From Arion vulgaris (Eukaryota; Mollusca; Gastropoda; Stylommatophora; Arionidae): a stretch of DNA of 64,000 nucleotides. The stretch's first letter is position 1, and each line of letters starts with the position of its first letter. The stretch is taken from assembly GCA_020796225.1 (NCBI GenBank), contig CM036759.1, positions 20,533,813-20,597,812 on the forward strand, written 5' to 3'. The notes below the pieces were generated by a model. That model saw only the letters and a program-made list of their open reading frames with translations. It had not been told where the DNA came from and searched no databases. Shown piece after piece: positions 43,750-53,420 of the stretch. The translations under genes and the position numbers were made by a program.

Positions 43750-43839
43750 AAGGTACCTCAACTCAGGTAGTAAAATAATGGAATCTCAGTGCTAGCTATT
43801 GAAAATGTATGCACAGCATCTTAAGATCTTTCGTTAGTA

Positions 43840-43873
<34 letters not shown>

Positions 43874-43965
43874 AAGGTACCTCAACTCAGGTAGTAAAAT
43901 AATGGAATCTCAGTGCTAGCTATTGAAAATGTATGCACATCATCTTAAGATCTTTCGTTAGTACT

Positions 43966-44008
<43 letters not shown>

Positions 44009-44098
44009 AAGGTACCTCAACTCAGGTAGTAAAATAATGGAATCTCAGTGCTAGTTATTGAAAATGTATGCACATCATCTTAAGATCTTTCGTTAGTA

Positions 44099-44130
<32 letters not shown>

Positions 44131-44222
44131 AAGGTACCTCAACTCAGGTAGTAAAATAATGGAATCTCAGTGCTAGCTATATCAAATGTATACACAGCAT
44201 CTTAAGATCTTTCGTTAGTACT

Positions 44223-44265
<43 letters not shown>

Positions 44266-44365
44266 AAGGTACCTCAACTCAGGTAGTAAAATAATGGAAT
44301 GTCAGTGCTAGTTATTGAAAATGTATGCACAGCATCTTAAGATCATTCGTTAATACTCTCTCTCT
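43121..44365 (+). repeat. Composite satellite: 93-bp unit + (CT)n, 10 units
   Basis: Unit starts TAAGGTACCTCAACTCAGGT, contains 'tggaatctcagtgctag' and 'cagcatcttaagatcttt', and ends with a (CT)n tract of variable length (about 25-45 bp). Starts near 43121, 43241, 43373, 43494, 43627, 43750, 43874, 44009, 44129 and 44265. The core is far more uniform than the CT tract. Confidence 0.96.
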
Positions 44366-44879
44366 CTCCATCTATCTATATATCCATCTCACGCTAGTTG
44401 CATGTCAAACGAAATTAATCACATATTGAGCATTGAAGGTTAAGGAGAGTGATAGATGGAAAATTGAACCGGCTCCTGTTGTAATTTCTTCTCCTTTTGT
44501 TTACCAAGTTAAGCACGTGAACCGAGGTATCGATGCATGTGATAAAATTATAAAAGTCGATATCTTGTGAGTAGGAAATATTACCAGAATCGATATGCAG
44601 GTTGAACGACTAGATCTCTTTATGTTGTGCCAATCATGTTCAGGTCTGATATAGTGAACTCGGTAGCGATAAACTCTTGCCAATTTCTTGAGAAGTGGGA
44701 TGATTCACACAAGTTGACTCTTAAAGAATGTTTGATGTTATATGTATTACATTGTTTGTTTATTTTTTATTTATGAATTGTGTGTGTGGTATTAAGTTCC
44801 AACCGCACCTGACGAAGTTTTACATGTGTCACGAACTTTGATGTAAAAGTAGATCGGGCAAGAGAAGACATAATTCTTC
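44366..44879. other. No gene seen
   Basis: Unassigned AT-rich sequence. Confidence 0.5.
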
Positions 44880-45125
44880 AATACTGGAGCGTGAGTACTC
44901 TTTTTGTGTGTGTATTTTCTCGTGAATGCTTTCTCTGTGTGTGTGTGCATTGGGGAGTGACTACTCTTTACGTGTTTATACTTGCGCAATAGTACTCTTT
45001 TGGGTGTAGGTACTGGCGCGCAAGTGATCTTTGTGTGCACTGAAGTGTTAGCGTACTTTATATGTGCGTACTTATGCATGAGTGCTCTTTGTGTGTAAAT
45101 ACGGTTGCACAAGTGATCGTTGTGT
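44880..45125 (+). repeat. Degenerate ~33-bp TG-rich repeat
   Basis: Irregular repetition of 'gagtactcttt..gtgtgta..ttgcgcaagtg'-like words, about seven times. The 106-codon minus-strand frame across it is a by-product. Confidence 0.6.
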
Positions 45126-45362
45126 TTAAAATCGAGAAGAGCAGGCTGGAAAACCGCTGCCCGAGCAAAATTAATTACAATTTTTAATAACTATAATGCC
45201 TACAAAATATTTTTACCATCTTCTGAATTACATCGGGGACCCTCGCCGGTACTACGGAGTTCGTGCACTGCCTCTGGGATATTCCTGTGTAAGAAAGACA
45301 ATCGGAGCACACATGGTTACTCATGGAATTGCAATGATGATGGTCCTATCAATCAGTTATAA
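45126..45362 (+). mobile_element. SINE family 2, 3' part
   Basis: 'aaatcgagaagagcaggctgg', 'cggggaccctcgccggtac', 'tacggagttcgtgcactgcc', 'atggttactcatggaattgc', then CTATCAATCAG. Truncated at the 5' end. Confidence 0.82.
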
Positions 45363-45454
45363 CTGTGGAGTTCATCGCCCCTTGATATTATGATATAATT
45401 CACTAAGTCATTTTCTAGTTATACCAGGTTATCTATTTAATTCTTCCTGAGTAC

Positions 45455-45612
45455 CTATCTCATTCTGATCCAGAGTTTATCAACTATTTTCTCTATCTGC
45501 CATACTGTCTCATTCTGATCTAGAGTTTATCTCCTGTTTTCTCTATCTGCCATACTGTCTCATTCTGATCCAGAGTTTATCAACTATTTTCTCTATCTGC
45601 CATACTGTCTCA
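45455..45612 (+). repeat. 50-bp minisatellite, 3 units
   Basis: Unit 'ctcattctgatccagagttt' + 'atcaactattttctctatct' + 'gccatactgt'. Confidence 0.93.
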
Positions 45613-45739
45613 TGTTGGTCTTTTCTTCCTGGCTTTTCCTATTCTTGTCTTCTTAGCTCTATCCAATCTGTATTTATATTCTCCCATTCCTACCCCATGA
45701 CCTTCCTAGTAATTGGCATTTGTATCAAACCACTTTTTT

Positions 45740-45945
45740 TTTTTTTACCGATCCAGAAGCACTCGAGCTTTCAGCTCTTCGGCTCGGTGCCGCGGACATC
45801 GTAACCCTTCGGTTCGGTGCCACGAACACCGTGAATCTGGTGAACCTGTGACTTTTCTGCCAGTCTGCGGAATTGAACCAGCACTCACAGGTAGCTTGTC
45901 ACCCATAGTCCAACGCGCTACCAACACGCTGGGCAGACGGGCGAC
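45740..45945 (-). mobile_element. SINE family 3, complete consensus-like copy
   Basis: Minus strand: CGCCCGTCTGCCCAGCGTGT, A-box-like TTGGTAGCGCGTTGG, B box GCTGGTTCAATTCCG, central block with two short hairpin-like words (TTCGTGGCACCGAACCGAAG and GAGCTGAAAGCTC), end CTTCTGGATCGGTAAAAAAA. Best copy for a family consensus. Confidence 0.9.
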
Positions 45946-46083
45946 TCCAAATTACAAACTTCAATGCTTATATATATTTTTTTCTCACTAGTTTCACTGT
46001 TCTTGAATAATGCAAAACTTAAACAACATATGCCTTCACTTATTACATAACTCATTCTATTAATTAGAAAACGTGTTGTTTAA

Positions 46084-46445
46084 GCGTACCGATATATGGG
46101 AAGACTGCAGTAAAATTATGTAGTACAGGCGAAACACGTAAAAACAAAGTACTATAGTTTTACAAAATACAAAAACAATAAAAATACACAGCAACGTTTC
46201 GATCAAAAGGCTTTTATCAAGCAAAGGATAGAACAGAGGTGAAGAATTTCACTTCTTTCACAACATACTACATATAGAATTGTAGGGCCGTTATGAGTTT
46301 ATTGTTGTATTCTATATGTAGTGTGATGTGAAAGAAGTGAAATTCTTGCTTGATAAAGACCTTTTGGTCGAAACGTTTCTGTGTATTGTTATTGTATTTG
46401 TGTTTTGCAAAACTACAGTACTTTGTTTTTACGTGTTTCGACATT
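46084..46445. mobile_element. Miniature head-to-head PLE dimer
   Basis: The left arm, minus strand, carries the terminal block (CTGCAGTCTTCCCATATATC, CGTGTTTCG, ACTTTGTTTTTACG) and the motif at 46193-46222. The right arm, plus strand, has the motif at 46348-46377 then AACTACAGTACTTTGTTTTT. The arms meet in a ~50-bp palindromic zone (gaagaatttcacttctttca on the left, its complement on the right, centre near 46288). There is no coding sequence. Confidence 0.8.
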
Positions 46446-47129
46446 GCTCAAGCTTAAGACACCACGTTTCTGTCACATGCCAGATTGATTTATTACAAAT
46501 TATTACAAGAAAATTGTTATTGTCTAACATTTATTATCCTCGTCCTTTTTTTTAATGTGTACCTATAATAACTGTGTTGTTTTCAACCCTGCCTGCTAAT
46601 TACTCTGGAACAAATCTGTTTATTTACATATACAGTGTCGGATTTCAATAAACCTCACACAAGACATCTTAACCACTAATCTTCTCAAATTAAGAAAATG
46701 ACATATATTTGAACTCAACAGTTGAGAGGATAAAGTCAAACATTCATTCTGTCTGTTGTTTATTTTCGTCTCTCACACGTTCTATACTACTATGTTGTTA
46801 TTTTTATTATTTAATTATTCATTTTTTTTTCATTGTCTTGCTTATGTAATACTATATATACCTGTATTTATCAAAAATCGTTCATTTACCTAGTATTAGC
46901 GCAGCCTCCCCAGGGTTTCTCTAGATCTGATCTGATCCGGTCTGACCACTTCAGATGTGTAGATTTCTGTACATCTCCAATCTACAGTACTATATAACTA
47001 GCGATCTACAAGGTAATCAGCATTCAGCAATCGTTATATTCTGAAAGAGATCAATTATCCATGGGTCTTCTTAAAATAAGTCTATTCTGTTAACCAATGT
47101 GACAGCAACAAATTAAATACTAAGTGGTG
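46446..47129. other. Mostly unassigned
   Basis: At 46915-46970 'tctagatctgatctgatccg' is the inverted relative of 13365-13425. No coding signal. Confidence 0.5.
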
Positions 47130-47720
47130 AATAAGCTGGGAGTAACACGAAGAGATCGGTGTAGTAAAGAAGACATCAGTAAAAAAGGTGGGTACAATAT
47201 CAGTACTGAACTTCATCAAGAAACAACAAGTTAAATGTTTCGACCACATAAGCAGATTACCATCAGACAGTGCGTGCGCCTCAAAGAGCAATGTTACTCC
47301 GATACAGTGAGTGCGTGCGCCTCAAAGAGCAAGTTACTCGATACATGAGTGCGTGCGCCTCAAAGAGCAATGTTACTCCGATACAGTGAGTGCGTGCGCC
47401 TCAAAGAGCAATGTTACTCCGATACAGTGGATACAAAGAGCAATGTTACTCCGATACAGTGAGTGCGTGCGCCTCAAAGAGCAATGTTACTCCGATACAG
47501 TGGATACAAAGAGCAATGTTACTCCGATACAGTGGATACAAAGAACAATGTTACTCCGATACAGTGGATAGAAAGCAAAATGGCGGCCACGCAAAAGGTG
47601 GACTCAGAGGTAAGTAACAGATGCGACGAAAGACACTGTCTAAGAAGCGCACACAAAAACCCGTTCTGGAAATCTCATCTTATTCTGACGCTGTAAGGCA
47701 AAACAAAATTAGATAAAAGA
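47130..47720 (+). pseudogene. LINE ORF2 C-terminus with internal minisatellite
   Basis: The plus strand reads KKVGTISVLNFIKKQQVKCF, DHISRLPSDSACASKSNVTP. It then expands into repeats and ends 'gactcagaggtaagtaacag', 'gatgcgacgaaagacactg' and an AAAGAAAGAAAG tail at about 47715. It is the same family as 23190-23735 and carries frameshifts. Confidence 0.75.
47270..47575 (+). repeat. ~40/32-bp minisatellite inside a LINE ORF, ~7 units
   Basis: Two unit types share 'caaagagcaatgttactccg' + 'atacagtg': a 40-bp type preceded by 'agtgcgtgcgcct' and a 32-bp type preceded by 'gata'. The related LINE at 23.3 kb has this segment only once. Confidence 0.9.
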
Positions 47721-48258
47721 AAGAAAGAAAAAATGAATAAGCTTGTCAGCATGTTAAATACAAACTATAAGTCGTGCACTGTTGAAATCCATTCAAGGAG
47801 CCTGATCGATAAAACGATGTTAGCTATAGCTTGAACTAACCCCCTTTCCAGTTATAAACTATGTACTCAGTGACATTTGACTCATCAAGCGCATCAGAAC
47901 ACTGTATATAATTTGACATCTGCGACATCGTTCGCAATGTTTCTAGACAATGTCATGGGATTAGTTGTTTGTCTATTGACAGATTAATGATCGTTGTTAC
48001 TGCGGTATGTCAACACAATGTCTGAAAGTTTTCCTTCGTTGATACCAAGTATATGTATGTGCTCGTGTGCGTGGGTACATATATATGTATCCTCTCCGTG
48101 TTCCGTTTGACACATACCGCTTCCACAAGAGACGTCAATTGTTGCCGTTATATCATCTTTCTATCAATTGTATCAACATCTATCCACATTTCTTTTTCAT
48201 ATTTTTTTTTAAATTTCTACAAGCATTGTTTTTCTATCCGCTCTCCATTGGAGAACTG
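47721..48258. other. No gene seen
   Basis: Unassigned AT-rich sequence. Confidence 0.5.
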
Positions 48259-48475
48259 TCCTTGCCATGCTCCAACTGACAAACGACATATATGCCAAAT
48301 TTATTGCCATGCTCCAACTGACAAACGACATATATGCCAAATTTATTGCCATGCTCCAACTGACAAACGACATATATGCCAAATTTATTGCCATGCTTCA
48401 ACTGACAAACGACATATATGCCAAATTTATTGCCATGCTCCAACTGACAAACGACATATATTCCAAATTTATCAC
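48259..48475 (+). repeat. 42-bp minisatellite, 5 units
   Basis: Unit 'ttgccatgctccaactgaca' + 'aacgacatatatgccaaatt' + 'ta'. As 42 is divisible by 3 it stays open in several frames; not a gene. Confidence 0.96.
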
Positions 48476-48810
48476 CATTTTCTTCTTTTCTTAAAAAAAA
48501 ACTTATTGTTTCAAATGATGTACAGTTTATTCATTTTAAAAAACTCTTCATTAACTATATAATTTGAAGAAAAAAATTAGCAGGATTCCTCTTGAACATT
48601 TATATTGCAATTTGTCAAATATATAGATATGTAATAAACAGACAAACTCAAGATCGGGCGTACTCAAGTTTTATTCTCAGCTCTGTCTATATTTATTTCA
48701 GTCGGTTAATGCTGTCTATTTGTTCCGTCTGTTCTTCAAACTCTGCCTTACTTTGTCGGAGCTACCAGTGCATCTATGAAACATGTATATATATAATATT
48801 AATATAATGA

Positions 48811-49056
48811 GTTGGCCGTCTGTGGGTTAGCTGTAGTGAGCTCGATCACAACACAAGTATACCCGGTTCAAACTCCGTGGTGGACAATTTGGAAGTAGGT
48901 GTGTTACCATAGATTTTTACGGACGGTAAAAATAGACCTCACCGTTCAGAAAGCAAACGCAAACTACTGAATGTATAAGTGTTGCCTAAAAAAATCAACG
49001 ACTCGTTTACAGTGATTGATGACAATTTTCTGTAAATGATATGCTATGATTGTCAT
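48811..49056 (+). mobile_element. tRNA-derived SINE, family 1
   Basis: Head GGCCGTCTGTGGGTTAGCTG, B-box-like CCGGTTCAAACTCC, body 'agacctcaccgttcagaaag' and 'actactgaatgtataag'. A degraded relative starts at about 50065. Confidence 0.85.
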
Positions 49057-49343
49057 TTTCAATGAGAAATTGCAGCAAAAAATAGTCCTATGTTTGGCTA
49101 AAAGTTAAGTAATGGAGAGATGCTGGTGTCACTGTCAGGGTAGAATACTGACTTGAACTATTCTTGACCTCGCTATTCATACTGTAACTATACAAGTGTC
49201 TGGTGAACGAAGTATGAACATGTTCTTCGCCGCGGTGAAGCCTGTTAGAACCTCAATAGGCTGCTATGAAGGATTTAACAGACATCTGTGCATGTTTCGA
49301 GTTTGACAAAAGGGCCTCAACAAAATCCCATCATCATAGAAAA

Positions 49344-49610
49344 CTATACATCTCGCCTCGCGGTGACAAGCCCTATGGACATGGAGAAAAAACAGTGATT
49401 CGCTACAGAGAAATACAGAAAAAGGTTATCAGTTATATGAGGACTGTCATCATAGCACTCCGGACATGCCCATAGGTGCTCCGATCTCCGCCTCAACAAA
49501 TCCAACAGCGTCCAGTAGCCCAAAACGCCAGTTCGATGTTGATTAACTCTTAACCATTGGCAGGTTTTAAGGTTTTTCGATATTTTGATGCCCTGCTCTA
49601 TATTTAGCAA
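49344..49610 (-). pseudogene. LINE C-terminal tail with CPEC motif
   Basis: Minus strand: NQHRTGVLGYWTLLDLLRRR, SEHLWACPECYDDSPHITDN. It matches 14985-15105 and 50470-50560 and, more distantly, 61945-62020 (EHLWVCPEC). The CPEC pair looks like part of a zinc-binding tail of the polyprotein. Confidence 0.65.
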
Positions 49611-50464
49611 CCATACAAATTCTTTGCATTGAAAATAGGCATGTTATATATGGTTGAAAAGCTAATTGGATTGGCTATCAGTATCTGTGGTTTTAACATA
49701 AGTGTGATATAATTTATGATATCCGTGACCTACTTATGGAAAGTCTAAAAATAGATTATTCTACAAATGTCAAATTTTTTTACAGTCACAAAGAAGGAAA
49801 AAAATAAGTATGAAGAATATAATGGAATCTTTTATAACAGTCTTTTAAAGTCTTCATATTTGCAAAACATATATGAATTTAAACATGTTTGGGAAATAAG
49901 AAAGGCAGTAATCATGAAATTTATAATATTCAATATTTTCATATTAAAGAAAAAGTCAATAAATATCGTCCTTCAGAAAATGATGCCAATTGGTCTAGTA
50001 ACAGCCTATAAAGAACTAAATTATATGGGGGCATTTAGCAGTAAGCATTAAAAAAGTATATACATTTCAAACTCGTGGTGGACAATTTTGAAAGATTGTT
50101 ACCATGATTTTGAGACAAAATAGATCAGGAAAGAAAGATATGCAGTAAATGTTGCAAAAATAAGACACAGTGATTGATGACAATTTTCGATTGATAAGCA
50201 TAGTTTTATTTCAAGAATCAGCAAAAGTGTCTTGTTTGGACAGTAGTTGAGTTATTAGGAATCCCTGTGTCATCATTGGGGTTTATTGAACTATTTTGAG
50301 GCGTTTCTACTTAAATAGCAAGTTCGGAAATAGAACATGTTCTACAGTAACCGTGTTAAAATCAATCTATAGAAATAATAAATTTAATTTTTTTGACATA
50401 ATTTCATTAAGATTATACATCTTCTGACAGCCTTTAGAAAAAACATGATTTACAATAAATCAAA
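49611..50464. other. AT-rich, holds a decayed copy of the preceding kilobase
   Basis: From about 50065, words of the 48868-49240 segment recur in the same order: 'cgtggtggacaatt', an exact 21-bp run beginning 'cagtgattgatgac', 'ttgaactatt' and 'gaacatgttct', separated by diverged sequence. The 94-codon frame at 49767-50051 is Lys/Asn-rich and unrecognised. Confidence 0.5.
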
Positions 50465-50469
50465 AAAGT

Positions 50470-50800
50470 TTACAGTTATGGACTTATCATAGGCATGAGC
50501 ATCGATCTAATGCTCACAAATCCCAGGTAGTCCCAAAAGCAGTTGAGTGGATTAATCAATCTCTTTGCCTATTTGGTATGTCGGGCTGCACCAATATCGA
50601 CGTCCATCTCTCTCAATCTGGGCAACGAGTGAGATTCACAACCCTGAAACTCCTCAGTTCGGAAGGACTCTCTCATTCCCTTGTGTACAGAGAAAAGATT
50701 TGTAAGCAAATACTTCACAACCTGGCACGAAAAAATAATGTAAAATATAGAATCTCTTGTTAGTTGAAACAACAGCAACGTAATATAAATTAAACCCACT
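50470..50800 (-). pseudogene. LINE 3' end, second copy
   Basis: The minus strand includes ESFRTEEFQGCESHSLPRLR and EMDVDIGAARHTK, paralogous to the segment at 15145-15240 (RVFSNRRVSGLRVPLADQIA). The 3' neighbour (50500-50560) aligns with 49490-49556 in diverged form. Confidence 0.65.
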
Positions 50801-51294
50801 CCAGCATAAAAAATATATGTATAGACGATATGCTATACTTGTCCATTTCTCTCAAATCTCTTTCTTTGTTGTCTGAAGTTTAGTCTTCTCATACATCTTC
50901 AAATGGCAGTTAATTAGCAAAAATGTAGAAACTATCAATTTAAAAAGCACAGATTATTAATGCTACGTTCTAATGGATGATATAAAGAAGTGTAAGGTTT
51001 TATTTGTCTCATCATTTTAGAAGTGTCTGCTATGACAAATTAAGATGCTTAGAATATATTTTCTTAATATTTTTCAGCATTTTCGAACATATGTGGTCAT
51101 TAATTTCCTGAATGTTATGGGTGTTTTTTTATGCACTGAAATTAATTAGTGTTTTATTGCGCTATTTTCCATTTATAATTTAAATATTTTTTTATGATTT
51201 ATACTAATATATTCGAATCAATGACAATTTAGAAACATTAGCAATTTTTAAGTTGTTTTTCTGAAGTACAGTTATGAATGTGCATTTGCGTTAC
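50801..51294. other. No gene seen
   Basis: Unassigned AT-rich sequence. Confidence 0.5.
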
Positions 51295-51690
51295 TCTGTG
51301 ACGATGTTTTGTTTGTTATGTTGTGGATTCTTTCTCTTCTTTTAACCAGGGATGCGAGTTTTCTAGCTTGGGCAGCACATGCCAAATTAAAGAATCAGCA
51401 TGTATTCTGTAATTGTGGAAGACTAGTATAAATGGTATTATGAACAGATGAGTGGGGTGGTAGGAGTTCTTGTCTAACTCTATGTAGTCCAGGACATTCA
51501 AGCAAGATATGCTGTACTGTCTCACATGAATGACTGCACTTTCTACAGTGTAGTAGGTGTTTTTGGTTTATTCTGTATAGTTGGTAATTCAGTCCAACAT
51601 GTCCCGTTCTTAACTGAGAGATAGTGCTTTGATCTTTTCCTTGTAGTAGATTTATATTGTCCTTATGGTTAAACATTAAGAATTAACACA
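51295..51690 (-). pseudogene. LINE polyprotein C-terminus (zinc-knuckle type)
   Basis: Minus strand: QGKDQSTISQLRTGHVGLNY, QLYRINQKHLLHCRKCSHSC, ETVQHILLECPGLHRVRQEL, then after one stop LACAAQARKLASLVKR. The LRTGH..L, CxxC and HxxxxCP pattern is the well-known C-terminal end of many non-LTR polyproteins that follows the RNase H or RT part. 5'-truncated; about 130 codons survive. Confidence 0.87.
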
Positions 51691-52189
51691 TATTAAATAT
51701 ATTATACATTAAAAATATTAAATAAACGTATAACAAAGATTGATGAGATTGTTTGTTTCTTGTTTAGTGGATTAAATCCGCTCTAAGCCGAGATACGCGC
51801 TTTCAACCTAAGGACGATCATGTTATTGGTTATATCAGAGCGTTTAGGTCAACATACATAAACAAATAAGAATTAATACCTTTCGGAGAATCCAAGTACT
51901 TTTGATTACTCTCTGACGATTTAACAATTGTTACATTTATAGGATGGATAGAGGATGTTGTGGGTTAATTTCCATTCACAGTTCTTACGGTTTAATTGGC
52001 TGCTCATGTGCACATGTATCTGTACTGTTTTATATCTTGTGAGTTGTGCTTAGTTTTGTTTAATTCACGGTAGTTGGGGCAAGAACGTTCAGCGCTAAAT
52101 AAAGCTTGGTCTATTTAATTTCTGATTATAGTGCATTTTGTCATGTGTATATAACTAGTATGGAATGGAGTTGATAGGAAAACAAAGAG
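51691..52189. other. No gene seen
   Basis: Unassigned AT-rich sequence. Confidence 0.5.
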
Positions 52190-52625
52190 CAGAATATTAA
52201 GATCCTGCATATTCCCAGTGGCAAGTATGGATGTGAAGCACAGACATTTAAAAAGGCAGTGGAAAAACATATACGTGTTTTTAAATATAAATGTTACAAA
52301 AGTGTTCTCCATATATCAAAGACAGAGAAGAGAACAAATAGATCTATCCTGAAAGAACTCAAAATCAAAGAAAAATGGCAGATTCTACAAATAAGAATAA
52401 GAAAATTTAAGTATTTTGGGCATATAAAAAGACAGAATGTGTTGGAGAAGACCATTTTGGAAGGATGAAAAAAAGAGAAAAGGAGCACTACAGAGAAGAT
52501 GAATTCATGGTGTAATTGATTTGATCGTGACGGCTGCATAGGCGACACATCTGTCCAATGATGGAGATAGAGAAATTCCAAAGAACTGACAAAGTTCTGC
52601 TTAGGATAAACTATTTGATGATGAT
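52190..52625 (+). pseudogene. LINE ORF2 C-terminus
   Basis: Plus strand: ILHIPSGKYGCEAQTFKKAV, EKHIRVFKYKCYKSVLHISK, TEKRTNRSILKELKIKEKWQ, KFKYFGHIKRQNVLEKTILE, then a stop. It ends at 'ttctgcttaggataaactat' and 'gatgatgat'. YGCEAQTFKKAVEKHI corresponds to the YG-ETW box after the RT thumb. Same family as 36655-36960. Confidence 0.85.
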
Positions 52626-52664
52626 ATAACCAGACAGTGTAATTTTCATTTACCTATTTCACTC

Positions 52665-52925
52665 TGTAGTTTTTAGACGCAATTATTTTGCAATGTATAC
52701 TGCATTAGACAGTGTACTGGCTTTGCGTCATCTTACAAAATAATGTGAGCCAGTGTATTGGCTAAGAAGAGTTAAGAGGTTACGGTTATAAGCCCACATT
52801 TTGTTTTACTACCGGACACTTTTTTAGTGCAATGTACACTAACTTAACCAGTCTACTGCCTTTAAGTTATCTTAATATGTTCCTGAGCCAGTAGATGTGC
52901 TGAGAAGTCCGAAGGGGTTAAATGT
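52665..52925 (+). repeat. Dispersed ~130-bp repeat, two tandem copies
   Basis: Both halves contain a tract ending in 'gcaatgta', 'agtgtactggctttgcgtca'-like sequence, 'gagccagtgtattggct' and 'agaag'. Same family as 11270-11475. Confidence 0.6.
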
Positions 52926-53420
52926 ATTTGCTTTCAGGTCACATGACTGCGATTTGTTGTTGCTGCGTCATTTAAAACAGTGTTACTTCAGTCAGTAGTT
53001 AAGACGTTTACTTTTGACACATTTCGTTGGATGATATATACACCATAGAGCAAGTCCATATACATTCTACGCAAGTACCTTTCTTAAGTCAATATATGAC
53101 TATTCTTTGTGTCCTCTTACATATACGTTGTTGCTTCGTGCCTGGTTCAAAACTAAAATAAAAACGCTTGACATAGTTTTTTAAATTCATAGATAACGTT
53201 GATCGTATTTAAGTCACATGATCTTGCTTCTAATCTACAGATTGTGCATAGATTTTATGTTTACCTGTGTTCATGTGCACTGTGTTTTTTCTTATCGCTG
53301 AAAATGAAATACTCGTATGTTTGGTTTTGTATTGCTAAAATTGATCATGCTCATCTTATATAATTCCGTACTTTAAACGTTACCGTTAATCTACTTTTTG
53401 TTTCAATTAACAAATAGATA
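52926..53420. other. No gene seen
   Basis: Unassigned AT-rich sequence leading into the large satellite. Confidence 0.5.

Noticed and set aside
49550..50552. A ~1-kb TTAA-flanked transposon splitting a LINE tail
   Set aside because: At first the LINE tail seemed to break at 49.55 kb and resume at 50.55 kb between TTAA sites. However, 50500-50560 is itself a diverged copy of 49490-49556, so a duplication explains it better.
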